A stretch of 64,000 nt of DNA from an uncultured Pseudomonadales bacterium (lineage in GTDB: Bacteria > Pseudomonadota > Gammaproteobacteria > Pseudomonadales > Porticoccaceae). Both the position numbers and the translations under genes were made by a program. Below are positions 37,222-46,509 of the stretch, one piece after another. The DNA lies in assembly GCA_943846685.1 (NCBI GenBank), contig OX044363.1:1701386-1765385 (forward strand), read 5' to 3'. Position 1 is the stretch's first letter. Each line of letters opens with the position of its first letter. The notes beneath the pieces were generated by a model. That model was given only the letters and a program-made list of their open reading frames with translations. It had not been told where the DNA came from and did no database searches.

Positions 37222-38688
37222 TTAGCTTACGCCAATCCCCCCCATACAGATATATTTAATATCAATATAATCATCCATACCGTATTTAGAACCCTCTCGA
37301 CCAGTACCAGATTCTTTGAGACCACCAAAGGGTGCCATTTCGTTGGAGATAACTCCCTCGTTAACCCCGACGATGCCGTACTCAAGCTGCTCAGCAACTC
37401 GCCATACTCGGCCAATATCCCGCGAATAAAAATAAGCCGCCAGCCCAAACTCGGTATCATTGGCCATCAGCACCACTTCGGCTTCAGTCTCAAATTTTAA
37501 TAAGGGTGCTACCGGGCCAAAGATCTCCTCAGAGAAAACCCGCATATGCCGTGTTACATTGGTCAGAATGGTTGGCTCGACAAATGAACCGCCGAGATCA
37601 CTGCGACCACCACCTGCAATCACTGCGGCACCTTTAGCCACGGCATCATCAATAAACTCACAGACGGTGTTTGCCGCTTTGGCATCAATCAACGGACCAA
37701 CCGTTACACCCTCTTCCACCCCATTGCCAACCTTTAGTGCCTGAACCGCTGCGGTTAGTTTGGCGGCAAACTCGTCATAAATTCCCGCCTGAATAATCAA
37801 GCGATTTGAGCAAACACAGGTCTGACCGGCATTGCGATATTTAGATGTCATGGCACCCTGAACAGCAGCATCGACATCTGCATCATCAAAGACAATAAAC
37901 GGTGCATTGCCACCTAGCTCCATGGAGGTGCGCTTGACGGTCTGTGCGCACTCAGCCATCAGCTGTTTGCCCACCGGCGTTGAACCGGTAAAGGTTACTT
38001 TTCGCACCAGTGGATTGCCAGTCAACTCAGCACCAATTTCAGCAGTGCGACCAGTGACGATATTGATCAAACCCTCTGGCATCCCTGCTCTAACCGCCAA
38101 TTCAATCAACGCCAATGCCGACAGCGGCGTGGCATTGGCCGGCTTACAAACTACCGCACAGCCTGCAGCTATAGCCGGAGCAATCTTACGGGTAAGCATG
38201 GCACTGGGGAAATTCCAGGGGGTAATGCAGGCGACCACACCTACTGGCTGCTTAATAACGACCAACCGCTTGTCACTAGAGGGTGGCGCGATGGTGTCAC
38301 CGTAGACGCGCTTTGACTCTTCTGCGAACCACTCAATATAGTTAGCGCCATAGGCAATTTCACCGCGGGCTTCGGCAAGCGGTTTACCTTGTTCGGCAGT
38401 GAGTATCTGAGCTAAATCTTCTTGATTCTCCATCACCAGATTAAACCAGCGACGCAAGACCGCGGCCCGCTCTTTAACCGTAGATTTGGCCCAGAGTTTT
38501 TGCGCGGCGTCCGCCGCTTCGATCATCCGACGAGTTTCAGCGCTACCACATTTGGCAACCTCGGCTATCACTTCATTAGTGGCTGGATTGGTTACTGCCA
38601 GCGTTTCAGCGCAATCTGCGTCGACCCATTGACCGTTGATATGGGCCTGGGTCTTTAAGAGACTGTTATCTGATAATTTAATGCTCAC
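37222..38688 (-). CDS. gabD: Succinate-semialdehyde dehydrogenase
   Basis: The 488-residue aldehyde dehydrogenase has catalytic Glu in MELGGNAPFIVFDDADVDAA and catalytic Cys in NAGQTCVCSNRLIIQ, with cofactor motif TFTGSTPVGKQLMAECA. The GQTCVCSNR form with a second Cys is typical of the GabD group. It oxidises succinate semialdehyde to succinate using NAD(P). No aminotransferase gabT lies beside it, so its upstream pathway is not shown here. It is divergent from the DUF2459 gene. Confidence 0.95.
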   Translation of the reverse strand: MSIKLSDNSLLKTQAHINGQWVDADCAETLAVTNPATNEVIAEVAKCGSAETRRMIEAADAAQKLWAKSTVKERAAVLRRWFNLVMENQEDLAQILTAEQGKPLAEARGEIAYGANYIEWFAEESKRVYGDTIAPPSSDKRLVVIKQPVGVVACITPWNFPSAMLTRKIAPAIAAGCAVVCKPANATPLSALALIELAVRAGMPEGLINIVTGRTAEIGAELTGNPLVRKVTFTGSTPVGKQLMAECAQTVKRTSMELGGNAPFIVFDDADVDAAVQGAMTSKYRNAGQTCVCSNRLIIQAGIYDEFAAKLTAAVQALKVGNGVEEGVTVGPLIDAKAANTVCEFIDDAVAKGAAVIAGGGRSDLGGSFVEPTILTNVTRHMRVFSEEIFGPVAPLLKFETEAEVVLMANDTEFGLAAYFYSRDIGRVWRVAEQLEYGIVGVNEGVISNEMAPFGGLKESGTGREGSKYGMDDYIDIKYICMGGIGVS

Positions 38689-38848
38689 TAAATAAAATCC
38701 TCTTTTGGTCTATCACTGTGCGCTTAATCGCTCTAGTGTAGACCAAAAAGTAGCAAAAACAATCAGCGGCCAGTGCCGGGCGGAAGTTGTGCATTACTGA
38801 CAGAAAAGCTGTAATCTTGAGATATCCGGCAGATAATTATAAAAGCCT

Positions 38849-39403
38849 ATGCCCAATGCTCAAATACACTTTTTTCGCGATGGCATTCACACACATTTAG
38901 TGTTGCCGACAACTGTTGTATTGAAAAACATCCCGGCGCTTAAAGAGCACCTGCAAGACTGCCCCTGGGTACGATTCGGTTGGGGCGACTTTAAATATTA
39001 CGGCGCATCACAGCAGACCTTCATCAGCGCTATGCGCGCCCTATTCCTTCCTTCTACTGCGGTAATTGCAGTTCTGGGTATTAACAGCATTCGCGATCAA
39101 ATAAGCGCCACTAACCGTATCTATAGCATCGATAGTAATCAGACTATTGAGGAGGCACTGGCCGGATTTGTCGCCAGTTACTTTAAACAGCGATCTCAGG
39201 GTCAGCTTACTCAGGTTAGAGAAAAACCCAACGGAGAAGTGTTTTTTAAGGCCCGCGGTATCTATATGCTGACCAACACCTGCAACAACTGGACATCACG
39301 CGGGCTGCGTATTGCCGGGCTGCGCTGTCTGCCGCTACTAAACTTCTTCCCGGGGCAGGTCGAGAAATCTGTGCGCCGCAATGGTTATCTGCCACTGCTA
39401 TAA
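38849..39403 (+). CDS. DUF2459 family protein
   Basis: The 184-residue protein opens NAQIHFFRDGIHTHLVLPTT and has WVRFGWGDFKYYGASQQTF and NTCNNWTSRGLRIAGL. These resemble the DUF2459 hallmark (HxxHT..P, GWGD..FY, TCN-W). The conserved His, Asp and Cys-Asn-x-Trp residues suggest a NlpC/P60-like catalytic site, but activity is not known. No clear signal peptide is present, unlike some relatives. It stands alone, about 80 bases ahead of hslV. Confidence 0.75.
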   Translation: MPNAQIHFFRDGIHTHLVLPTTVVLKNIPALKEHLQDCPWVRFGWGDFKYYGASQQTFISAMRALFLPSTAVIAVLGINSIRDQISATNRIYSIDSNQTIEEALAGFVASYFKQRSQGQLTQVREKPNGEVFFKARGIYMLTNTCNNWTSRGLRIAGLRCLPLLNFFPGQVEKSVRRNGYLPLL

Positions 39404-39429
39404 CAGTTTAATAGTTTTTATTTCAGCCA

Positions 39430-39456
39430 TTGATATTCCTCAAGCTGACCCCATTT
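39430..39456 (+). promoter_or_regulatory. Heat-shock (sigma-32) type promoter for hslVU
   Basis: TTGATA (39430-39435) and CCCCATTT (39449-39456) are separated by 13 bases. The second box matches the sigma-32 -10 consensus CCCCATNT exactly, while the first is close to CTTGAA. The position, about 30 bases before the GTG start, fits, as do the known heat-shock control of hslVU and the AAGGAG site that follows. Confidence 0.75.
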
Positions 39457-39485
39457 CTAGAGATAACCAAACTAAGGAGTAAATC

Positions 39486-40031
39486 GTGGAACAGTATCGC
39501 GGAACAACCATTCTTTCAGTACGCCGCAATGGCAAAGTCGTGATTGGTGGTGATGGACAGGTAAGCCTTGGCAATACCATTATGAAAGGCAATGCACGTA
39601 AAGTTCGACGACTCTACCAGAACAAGGTTATCGCTGGATTTGCCGGCGGGACTGCCGATGCATTTACTCTATTTGAACGCTTTGAAGCCAAGCTTGAGCA
39701 ACATCAGGGCAACCTCACCAAAGCGGCTGTCGAACTGGCCAAAGACTGGCGCACCGACCGTATCCTGCGCAAGCTCGAGGCACTGCTGGCGGTTGCCGAT
39801 AGCGAAGCCTCGCTGATTATTACCGGCAATGGCGACGTTATTCAGCCGGAAGATGATTTGATCGCCATCGGCTCTGGCGGCCCCTTCGCTCAATCAGCGG
39901 CCCGCGCTCTGCTGGATAACACTGAGATGAGCGCCCGGGATATAGTCGAGCAGGGTCTGAAAATCGCTGGCGATATCTGTATCTACACCAATCACAATCG
40001 AACTATTGAAGAGTTGGACTCCAACGCTTAA
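39486..40031 (+). CDS. hslV: ATP-dependent protease subunit HslV
   Basis: The 181-residue proteasome-like peptidase begins [20 protein letters not shown]. The catalytic Thr should be exposed by removing the six-residue MEQYRG propeptide, longer than the lone Met of E. coli HslV. Other diagnostic blocks are [20 protein letters not shown] and [20 protein letters not shown]. Twelve subunits form the core that works with HslU. The start is GTG behind AAGGAGTAAATC. It precedes hslU by 24 bases in the conserved order. Confidence 0.97.
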   Translation: MEQYRGTTILSVRRNGKVVIGGDGQVSLGNTIMKGNARKVRRLYQNKVIAGFAGGTADAFTLFERFEAKLEQHQGNLTKAAVELAKDWRTDRILRKLEALLAVADSEASLIITGNGDVIQPEDDLIAIGSGGPFAQSAARALLDNTEMSARDIVEQGLKIAGDICIYTNHNRTIEELDSNA

Positions 40032-40055
40032 ATAGACAGGAAATCAGGAATAACT

Positions 40056-41384
40056 ATGTCACAAATGACACCCAGAGAAATTGTTCACCAACTAAACCGC
40101 CATATAATTGGTCAGGATGATGCCAAGCGCTCAGTCGCTATCGCACTGCGCAACCGCTGGCGTCGTTCGCAACTCGACGATGAGATGCGCAATGAGGTGA
40201 CACCGAAAAATATTCTTATGATCGGCCCCACCGGTGTCGGTAAAACCGAGATTGCGCGACGTTTAGCGCGACTTGCCAACGCCCCCTTTGTCAAAGTGGA
40301 AGCCACCAAATTTACCGAAGTCGGCTATGTCGGCAAAGATGTAGAGTCGATTATTCGCGATCTTGTGGAAACCTCAGTCAAGCAGGTTCGTGAGCAGGAG
40401 ATTAAGAAGGTCGAACAGCGCGCCATGGACTCTGCCGAAGAGCGGGTTCTCGATGTGCTGCTACCACCAGCTCGCGGTGCTGATGGACAGACCGAGCAGA
40501 CCTCATCGACGCGACAGGTGTTTCGCAAGAAACTCCGTGAAGGTGCCTTAAATGACAAAGAGATTGAGATGGAACTCAGCCAATCCGCTGCCGGCGTGGA
40601 AATTATGGCACCTCCGGGCATGGAAGAGATGACCTCGCAGCTACAGAATATGTTTAGCAGTATGGGTCAGGGCAAAACGACCACTCGCAAGCTCACTGTC
40701 GCCGAAGCCATGAAGCATCTTAAGGAAGAGGAAGCGGCCAAACTAATCAATGAAGAAGAGATTAAAGCTATAGCCGTCAGTGCCGCCGAACAAAATGGCA
40801 TTGTCTTTCTCGATGAGATCGACAAGGTCTGTCGCCGCGGCGAAGCCAGTGGTGCCGATGTTTCTCGTGAAGGCGTTCAGCGCGATCTACTGCCATTAAT
40901 TGAGGGCAGTACAGTCTCGACCAAATACGGCATGATCAAAACCGACCATATTCTGTTTATCGCCTCGGGCGCATTCCACCTCGCCAAACCCTCGGATCTA
41001 ATCCCTGAGTTACAGGGCCGTCTGCCTATCCGTGTCGAGCTTCACTCGCTAAAGATTAATGATTTCGAGCGTATTCTCACCGAGCCCAGAGCTTCATTGA
41101 CCAAGCAGTATCATGAACTGATGGGCACCGAGGGTGTGGATATATCGTTTACCGAAGATGGCGTTCGGCGGATTGCCGAGATCGCTTTTGAGGTCAACGA
41201 AGGCACCGAAAATATTGGCGCCCGCCGTCTGCATACGATTATGGAGCGACTGCTCGAAGAGATATCCTTCGACGCCTCTGATATGGGTGGCAGTGATAAG
41301 AAAATCACTATAGATAAAGCCTTTGTCAACAAACAGCTCGGTGAGCTGGCTGCCGACGAAGATCTGACTCGGTTTATTTTATAG
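40056..41384 (+). CDS. hslU: ATP-dependent protease ATPase subunit HslU
   Basis: The 442-residue AAA+ unfoldase has Walker [16 protein letters not shown] (about 57-71), Walker [17 protein letters not shown] and sensor [20 protein letters not shown]. The length and the C-terminal EDLTRFIL tail, which docks into HslV, are normal. An I-domain with Glu/Gln-rich helices sits between the Walker motifs. It unfolds substrates and feeds them to HslV. The gene is followed after one base by DUF971, so the three are likely one transcript. Confidence 0.98.
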   Translation: MSQMTPREIVHQLNRHIIGQDDAKRSVAIALRNRWRRSQLDDEMRNEVTPKNILMIGPTGVGKTEIARRLARLANAPFVKVEATKFTEVGYVGKDVESIIRDLVETSVKQVREQEIKKVEQRAMDSAEERVLDVLLPPARGADGQTEQTSSTRQVFRKKLREGALNDKEIEMELSQSAAGVEIMAPPGMEEMTSQLQNMFSSMGQGKTTTRKLTVAEAMKHLKEEEAAKLINEEEIKAIAVSAAEQNGIVFLDEIDKVCRRGEASGADVSREGVQRDLLPLIEGSTVSTKYGMIKTDHILFIASGAFHLAKPSDLIPELQGRLPIRVELHSLKINDFERILTEPRASLTKQYHELMGTEGVDISFTEDGVRRIAEIAFEVNEGTENIGARRLHTIMERLLEEISFDASDMGGSDKKITIDKAFVNKQLGELAADEDLTRFIL

Positions 41385-41385
41385 C

Positions 41386-41784
41386 ATGAATAAGCCTTTG
41401 GACGCCAAGCTGCTACCTAGCCGAATTGTTCTCAACCCATCAAAAGACGTGCTGACAATTGAGTATGCCGGCGATGTCCGGCATACCCTACCCGCTGAGT
41501 ACTTGCGCGTGCACTCGCCCAGCGCGGAAGTGCGCGGGCATGGCCGCGGACAAGAAGTGCTGCAATTTGGTAAACGTCTGGTGACCATCACATCGATCAG
41601 TAAATCTGGTAACTATGCGATCCAAATCAGCTTTAGTGATGGCCATGATTCCGGCATATACAGCTGGGACTATCTCTATGATCTGGGCAATAACCATGAA
41701 GCCCGCTGGGCAAGCTATCTGCAAACCCTGCAGCAGGCCGGCCAGTCCCGAGACCCGGATACGCAGATAGTCAAACTGGTATAA
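41386..41784 (+). CDS. DUF971 (GBBH-like) protein
   Basis: The 132-residue protein has LTIEYAGDVRHTLPAEYLRV, then HSPSAEVRGHGRGQEVLQFG and SFSDGHDSGIYSWDYLYDLG. These are the DUF971 pattern, related to the N-terminal domain of gamma-butyrobetaine hydroxylase. It lacks the oxygenase domain, and its function is unknown. Linkage after hslVU is common in gammaproteobacteria. It lies two bases after the hslU stop. Confidence 0.9.
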   Translation: MNKPLDAKLLPSRIVLNPSKDVLTIEYAGDVRHTLPAEYLRVHSPSAEVRGHGRGQEVLQFGKRLVTITSISKSGNYAIQISFSDGHDSGIYSWDYLYDLGNNHEARWASYLQTLQQAGQSRDPDTQIVKLV

Positions 41785-41893
41785 GCGCCTATTAACGCTT
41801 ATCAGCCTGAGGTTTTGCCAGTATCAATACCTAAATGGTTTAACTCCGGCTACAATAGGCGCCCAATATTTACCATAGCTGTGACTTTTACTT

Positions 41894-42649
41894 ATGTCTG
41901 AAAAGCCTGACAAAACCACCCACTTTGGTTACAAAACCGTCAACACCGAAGAAAAGGCCGAAAAGGTTGCTGAAGTTTTTCATTCGGTAGCCTCCAGTTA
42001 CGACCTGATGAACGACCTGATGTCAGCCGGTATCCACCGTTTGTGGAAACGTATGACCATTCAGATGTCTGGCGTGCGCCGCGGTCACAAGGTTTTAGAT
42101 ATCGCCGGTGGCACTGGCGATCTGGCAGCCAAGTTTTCACGGATTGTCGGCAGCGAAGGTCAGGTAGTACTGGCAGATATCAATGATTCAATGCTAAAAG
42201 TCGGTCGCGACCGCCTAATGGATCGCGGCGTGGTCAACAATATTCAGTTTGCTCAGGCCAATGCTCAGTACCTGCCCTTTCCGGACAATACCTTCGATGT
42301 GATTACCATTGCCTTTGGTCTGCGCAATGTCACCGACAAGGACATGGCGCTGCGCTCAATGAACCGCGTACTAAAGCCCGGCGGCAAGCTGCTAGTACTG
42401 GAATTTTCCAAGCCACCGAGCACATTGCTATCAAAAATATATGACAGCTATTCCTTTAGCCTGCTGCCCAAGCTCGGCCAGCTGTTTGCCAAAGACAGTG
42501 ACAGCTACCAATATCTCGCCGAATCGATTCGTATGCACCCGGATCAGGAAACCCTTAAGTCGATGGTTGAGAACGCCGGCTTTAGCAACTGCGACTACCA
42601 CAATATGACCGGCGGCATTGTCGCCCTGCACCGTGGAGTTAAGCCCTAG
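41894..42649 (+). CDS. ubiE: Ubiquinone/menaquinone biosynthesis C-methyltransferase UbiE
   Basis: The 251-residue SAM-dependent methyltransferase has motif [18 protein letters not shown], the UbiE patterns [20 protein letters not shown] and [20 protein letters not shown], and [19 protein letters not shown]. It methylates the quinone ring. It heads the ubiE-ubiJ-ubiB group; its stop TAG shares its last G with the GTG start of ubiJ. A TACAAT -10-like box at 41851-41856 lies 38 bases ahead but lacks a clear -35. Confidence 0.97.
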   Translation: MSEKPDKTTHFGYKTVNTEEKAEKVAEVFHSVASSYDLMNDLMSAGIHRLWKRMTIQMSGVRRGHKVLDIAGGTGDLAAKFSRIVGSEGQVVLADINDSMLKVGRDRLMDRGVVNNIQFAQANAQYLPFPDNTFDVITIAFGLRNVTDKDMALRSMNRVLKPGGKLLVLEFSKPPSTLLSKIYDSYSFSLLPKLGQLFAKDSDSYQYLAESIRMHPDQETLKSMVENAGFSNCDYHNMTGGIVALHRGVKP

Positions 42650-43338
42650 TGATCTTTAATGCACTACAGGCCAGTGCCTTTGAAGCAGCGGAAAAAATAA
42701 TCAATTCCGCCCTCGAATACGACCCGGCAACCCAGCGTCAAATCGCCGCGCTCGAGGGTAAATTACTCTTAGTTGAAAGCACTCTGCCGCCACTCTCAGT
42801 GGCTATAGAAGCCACCACCAACGGCATAATGTTGCACAGCAACTGGCAGGACAGCGCCGACACAACCGTTAGCGGTTCGCTTATTGCCATGCTCAGCCTA
42901 GCCGCTAGCTCCGACCAGCATATCTCTTTTGCCGGAACCGGTATTAGCGTGACTGGCGACCTAGGCTTTCTTATTGAAATCAATAAGTTAATGCGTAATC
43001 TTGATGTAGACTGGGAAGGTGCGCTAGCGGCTATTATTGGCGATATTCCCGCTCACCTGCTGGCTAAACAGCTGCGCAGTAGCTCAAAAACAGCCGCAGA
43101 TATGGGCCGTAGAGCTAAGTCTGCCGCCGCAGAAATCGCCCAGGAAGAGCTTCGTGTAACACCCTCTGCTAGCGAGTACAAAGATTTTACCCAGCGGGTT
43201 CGTCACCTCTCCACCGAGGTCGAGCGCACCGCCGCCAAACTCAATAAAAGCCGTCAGCTAATCGAACAGTTACTGGCAGCAAAGTCGTCCACTGACACGG
43301 GCAAGCCAGACAATAGCGCGCCGGAGACAAACCTTTGA
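42649..43338 (+). CDS. ubiJ: Ubiquinone biosynthesis accessory factor UbiJ
   Basis: The 229-residue protein has an SCP2-like lipid-binding N-terminal domain (about 20-130, with VSGSLIAMLSLAASSDQHIS and FAGTGISVTGDLGFLIEINK) and a helical, charged C-terminal part (HLSTEVERTAAKLNKSRQLI, EQLLAA) likely to be coiled coil. UbiJ helps hold hydrophobic ubiquinone intermediates in the cytosolic Ubi complex. The GTG start overlaps the ubiE stop, and its own stop overlaps the ubiB start. The order ubiE-ubiJ-ubiB supports the identity. Confidence 0.93.
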   Translation: MIFNALQASAFEAAEKIINSALEYDPATQRQIAALEGKLLLVESTLPPLSVAIEATTNGIMLHSNWQDSADTTVSGSLIAMLSLAASSDQHISFAGTGISVTGDLGFLIEINKLMRNLDVDWEGALAAIIGDIPAHLLAKQLRSSSKTAADMGRRAKSAAAEIAQEELRVTPSASEYKDFTQRVRHLSTEVERTAAKLNKSRQLIEQLLAAKSSTDTGKPDNSAPETNL

Positions 43339-44966
43339 TTCGACTTCGCCGGCTGTTAAAAATTATTCATGTGGTTTACCGCTATAGACTCGATAGCCTT
43401 ATCGACAAAGATAAGCTGCCATTTTTTGCTCGACTGCTGCTCTCCCCTGCAGTTCTCTATGGCCGCCCCTCCAATAACCGCGGCGAGCGCTTGCGCAAAG
43501 CGCTGGAAAGCTTAGGGCCGATCTTTGTAAAGTTTGGTCAACTGTTATCCACTCGGCCCGATCTAGTGCCTGCGGATATCTGCACTGAGTTAGCCCAGCT
43601 TCAGGATAATGTCCCGCCCTTTAAATCTGCCAAGTTTCGTCAGATTGTTGAAGAAGCCCTGAATAGCAGTGTCGATGAGCTATTCCTCAGCTTTGAATCC
43701 GAGCCCCTCGCCTCCGCCTCGGTGGCTCAGGTTCATGCCGCCGTGCTTAAGGATGGCAGCGATGTGGTGATCAAAGCGGTACGCCCAAATATTGCCAAAG
43801 TGATCGGCAAAGATATTGCCCTGATGTACACACTTGCCCGCCTGCTGGCCAAATACAGCCAAGATGGCCGCCGTCTGCGTCCGGTCGAGGTTATTGCCGA
43901 CTATGAGCAGGTTATCTACGACGAGCTAAATCTGCAGTCCGAAGGCGCCAACGCCTCTCTGCTGCGACACAATTTTGAAGGCTCACCGCTGCTCTATGTG
44001 CCCAAGATAGACTGGGATTACTCTAATGAGAAAGTGTTAGTGATGGAGCGTATCTATGGCACGCCAGTCACCAATATCGAAGAGCTGCAAAGCGCCGGCG
44101 TTAACTTTAAAACACTGGCCGAGCGCGGTGTAGAAATCTTTTTCACCCAGGTATTTGAGCACAATTTCTTTCATGCGGATATGCACCCGGGCAATATCTT
44201 TGTCAATTCCAGCAACCCTGAGAAGCCCTCGTATATCGCCATCGACTGCGCGATTATGGGCTCATTGAGCAAAGATGATCAGTACTATATGGCGCGCAAC
44301 CTAATCGCTATATTCAAGCGTGATTACCGTCAGGTAGCCGAGCTGCATATTCGTTCAGGCTGGGTGCCCGAGAGCACGCCGGTCAATGAGTTTACCAGTG
44401 CCATACGCTCGGTCTGCGAACCAATCTTTCAGCGCCCGCTGAATGAAATATCCCTCGGCCATATGCTGATCAGCCTGTTTACCACAGCGCGACGCTTTAA
44501 TATGGAAGTGCAGCCTTCGCTGGTGCTGTTGCAAAAAACCCTGTTGAATATTGAAGGGCTCGGCCGACAGCTCTACCCGCAATTGGACCTCTGGACTACG
44601 GCGCAACCGTTTCTCGATAAATGGTTAAAAGATCGCTACTCGCCAAAAAGTCTGTTTAAACAGTTTAAGCGCTATGCACCGGACTGGATGGAACAGCTGC
44701 CGGAAATACCGCCGCTGATTTATCAGGCTCTCCAGTCGATGCAATCAAATGAAAAATCAGGGAAAGCTGTTATACCAAAAGCCCCCGAGACCCCAGCTAA
44801 ATCGAAACTCAACTTTACTCGCAAAGGATTCCCATTAATTGGTGGTGCAGCAATCGGCTCTGGACTCTGTTTAGCCTTTCCAGAGAGTGCCAATGCACTT
44901 TCACAGCTGCCTGAGACCGGCATTATTCTGGTCGCTATCGGTCTGGTCATATTGCTAGTGCGCTAG
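43335..44966 (+). CDS. ubiB: Ubiquinone biosynthesis regulatory kinase-like protein UbiB
   Basis: The 543-residue ABC1/ADCK-family protein has the invariant KFGQLLSTRPDLVPADIC (KxGQ helix), the Ala-rich nucleotide loop ASASVAQVHAAVLKDGSDVV, VLVMERIYGTPV and HADMHPGNIFVNSSN. A hydrophobic C-terminal end (IILVAIGLVILLV) anchors it in the membrane. It is an atypical ATPase needed for ubiquinone synthesis. I chose the TTG overlapping the ubiJ stop (MIRLRRLLKIIHVVYRY), which gives the conserved opening. Confidence 0.96.
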   Translation: MIRLRRLLKIIHVVYRYRLDSLIDKDKLPFFARLLLSPAVLYGRPSNNRGERLRKALESLGPIFVKFGQLLSTRPDLVPADICTELAQLQDNVPPFKSAKFRQIVEEALNSSVDELFLSFESEPLASASVAQVHAAVLKDGSDVVIKAVRPNIAKVIGKDIALMYTLARLLAKYSQDGRRLRPVEVIADYEQVIYDELNLQSEGANASLLRHNFEGSPLLYVPKIDWDYSNEKVLVMERIYGTPVTNIEELQSAGVNFKTLAERGVEIFFTQVFEHNFFHADMHPGNIFVNSSNPEKPSYIAIDCAIMGSLSKDDQYYMARNLIAIFKRDYRQVAELHIRSGWVPESTPVNEFTSAIRSVCEPIFQRPLNEISLGHMLISLFTTARRFNMEVQPSLVLLQKTLLNIEGLGRQLYPQLDLWTTAQPFLDKWLKDRYSPKSLFKQFKRYAPDWMEQLPEIPPLIYQALQSMQSNEKSGKAVIPKAPETPAKSKLNFTRKGFPLIGGAAIGSGLCLAFPESANALSQLPETGIILVAIGLVILLVR

Positions 44967-45022
44967 TTTTGATCTAGAACTACTGCCATAATTCATTTAT
45001 TAATCAACAGAGTAATTTACCA

Positions 45023-45403
45023 ATGAGTTTTCTCGATGAAATAGCATGGAACAGCGACGGGCTGATTCCAGCCATTGCCCAGGATGCGGCTACTGGTCGC
45101 GTACTAATGGTTGCCTGGATGAATGCCGAAGCCCTGCAGCTTAGCGTCGATGAAAAGCGCGCGGTGTACTGGTCCAGATCACGCAACAAGATATGGCGTA
45201 AAGGCGAAGAGTCAGGCCATACGCAACCGATTAAAGAGCTGCGCCTCGACTGTGACAATGATGTTATCGTTATGCAGATTGAGCAACTTGGCGGTATCGC
45301 CTGCCACACCGGCAGAGAGTCCTGTTTCTATCGCGTACTTGAAGATGGACAGTGGAAAACTGTCGATAAGGTTTTAAAGAACCCCAAGGATATATACTCA
45401 TGA
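45023..45403 (+). CDS. hisI: Phosphoribosyl-AMP cyclohydrolase
   Basis: The 126-residue protein has the HisI pattern [40 protein letters not shown], and the zinc cysteines [16 protein letters not shown] and [14 protein letters not shown]. It carries out the third step of histidine synthesis. Unlike the enteric fused HisIE it is a separate gene, directly followed by hisE with a 4-base overlap. It is placed between ubiB and tatA as in pseudomonads. Confidence 0.97.
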   Translation: MSFLDEIAWNSDGLIPAIAQDAATGRVLMVAWMNAEALQLSVDEKRAVYWSRSRNKIWRKGEESGHTQPIKELRLDCDNDVIVMQIEQLGGIACHTGRESCFYRVLEDGQWKTVDKVLKNPKDIYS

Positions 45404-45732
45404 GTAACAGCACTGATGTGTTAAAACAGCTGTGTGAAGTATTAGCTACGCGCAAGCAGGCATCTGCGGATAAGTCCTATGTTGCCAGCCTGCATCAAGC
45501 CGGGCTGAATAAGATTCTCGAAAAAGTCGGTGAAGAAAGTGTCGAAACTATTTTGGCCGCCCGCGATGCTGAAGTTAGCGGTAACAACGAAAAGCTTATC
45601 TATGAAACCGCTGATCTGTGGTTTCACAGTCTGGTGATGCTCTCGCACCTCGGTGAAGATGCTCAGGCAGTTATCAGTGAACTAGAAAGACGCTTTGATC
45701 TATCTGGCCTGGATGAAAAGGCCTCGCGTTAA
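45400..45732 (+). CDS. hisE: Phosphoribosyl-ATP pyrophosphohydrolase
   Basis: The 110-residue all-helical protein has [20 protein letters not shown], then [10 protein letters not shown] and [20 protein letters not shown], the MazG-like HisE pattern with the metal-binding EExxE and ExxD residues. It removes pyrophosphate from phosphoribosyl-ATP, the second step of histidine synthesis. Its ATG overlaps the hisI stop, so the two are coupled. A 48-base gap separates it from tatA. Confidence 0.96.
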   Translation: MSNSTDVLKQLCEVLATRKQASADKSYVASLHQAGLNKILEKVGEESVETILAARDAEVSGNNEKLIYETADLWFHSLVMLSHLGEDAQAVISELERRFDLSGLDEKASR

Positions 45733-45780
45733 ACCGCGAATACATAAACCACCAATAGAATATTTATACGGAGAATTAAG

Positions 45781-46017
45781 ATGGGTTTTGGATGGCAGGA
45801 ACTACTTATTATTTTGGTTATAGTTGCGTTGATTTTTGGTACTAAAAAATTGCGCGGCATTGGCACTGATCTCGGCGGCGCGGTTAAGGGCTTTAAAGAC
45901 TCTGTCTCTTCGGATGAGGACACTTCATCCGAGAAGTCGGAAGAGAATTCAGCAGAAAAGACCGCTGACAGCTCTGATGAGAAAGCTGCGGAAGAGAAAA
46001 AAGAATCAGCTGAATAA
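45781..46017 (+). CDS. tatA: Twin-arginine translocase subunit TatA
   Basis: The 78-residue protein has the short N-terminal helix [20 protein letters not shown], then the amphipathic [20 protein letters not shown] and a Ser/Glu-rich acidic tail. This is the standard TatA layout, including the FGxKKL hinge. It forms the variable pore of the Tat system, which exports folded proteins. ACGGAGAATTAAG precedes the ATG. tatB begins four bases after its stop. Confidence 0.97.
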   Translation: MGFGWQELLIILVIVALIFGTKKLRGIGTDLGGAVKGFKDSVSSDEDTSSEKSEENSAEKTADSSDEKAAEEKKESAE

Positions 46018-46020
46018 TTG

Positions 46021-46509
46021 ATGTTTGATATCGGCTTTTCAGAACTGCTGCTAATCGCCCTTGTCACCCTGCTGGTGATGGGCCCCGAACGCCTCCCGCA
46101 GACGGTGCGAAGCATTTCCCTATGGATTGGCCGCCTAAAGCAGATGGTAAGTAAAGCCCGTAAAGATCTGGAGCAGGAAGTCGGCATGGATGATATCCGC
46201 CAGCAACTGCACAATGAGCGGATAATGCGCGAGCTCAACGAGAGCAAAGAGCACCTTGAAGATAGCTACAACCATGCCTTTGAAAAAGGCCTCGGCGAAG
46301 ATTTTGATCGGGCAATGGAAAACCCTTTTGCAGAGCCCTTAGCTGATAAAGAGTCTTTAGCCAGTGAAGAGCCTTCAGCTTCTTCTAATAAAGGGCTAGA
46401 GCCTTCAGCGTCTCCTAACAAAGAGCCCTCAGCGTCTCGTAATATAGAGCCTTCAGCTAATGAGGAGCCCTCAGCGTCTCGTAATAAAGAGCAATCCACA
46501 GATGACTGA
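46021..46509 (+). CDS. tatB: Twin-arginine translocase subunit TatB
   Basis: The 162-residue protein opens MFDIGFSELLLIALVTLLVM, then GPERLPQTVRSISLWIGRLK, the TatB signature (MFDIGFxELLLI, GPERLP). A charged amphipathic helix follows (about 35-100). The last 45 residues consist of imperfect EPSASxNKE-type repeats, encoded by tandem DNA copies of a GAGCCYTCAGC...AATAAA unit. That tail is unlikely to be functionally critical. It shares the TatBC substrate receptor role with TatC. The ATG at 46021 is used rather than a TTG three bases earlier. The end overlaps tatC. Confidence 0.95.
   Translation: MFDIGFSELLLIALVTLLVMGPERLPQTVRSISLWIGRLKQMVSKARKDLEQEVGMDDIRQQLHNERIMRELNESKEHLEDSYNHAFEKGLGEDFDRAMENPFAEPLADKESLASEEPSASSNKGLEPSASPNKEPSASRNIEPSANEEPSASRNKEQSTDD
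46360..46495 (+). repeat. Tandem repeats inside the 3' end of tatB
   Basis: Units of about 24-30 bases, AGCCYTCAGCGTCTCSTAAY, recur four to five times, encoding EPSAS-xN-KE-type repeats. The copies are imperfect, which fits slippage in a tolerant C-terminal tail. Confidence 0.8.
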
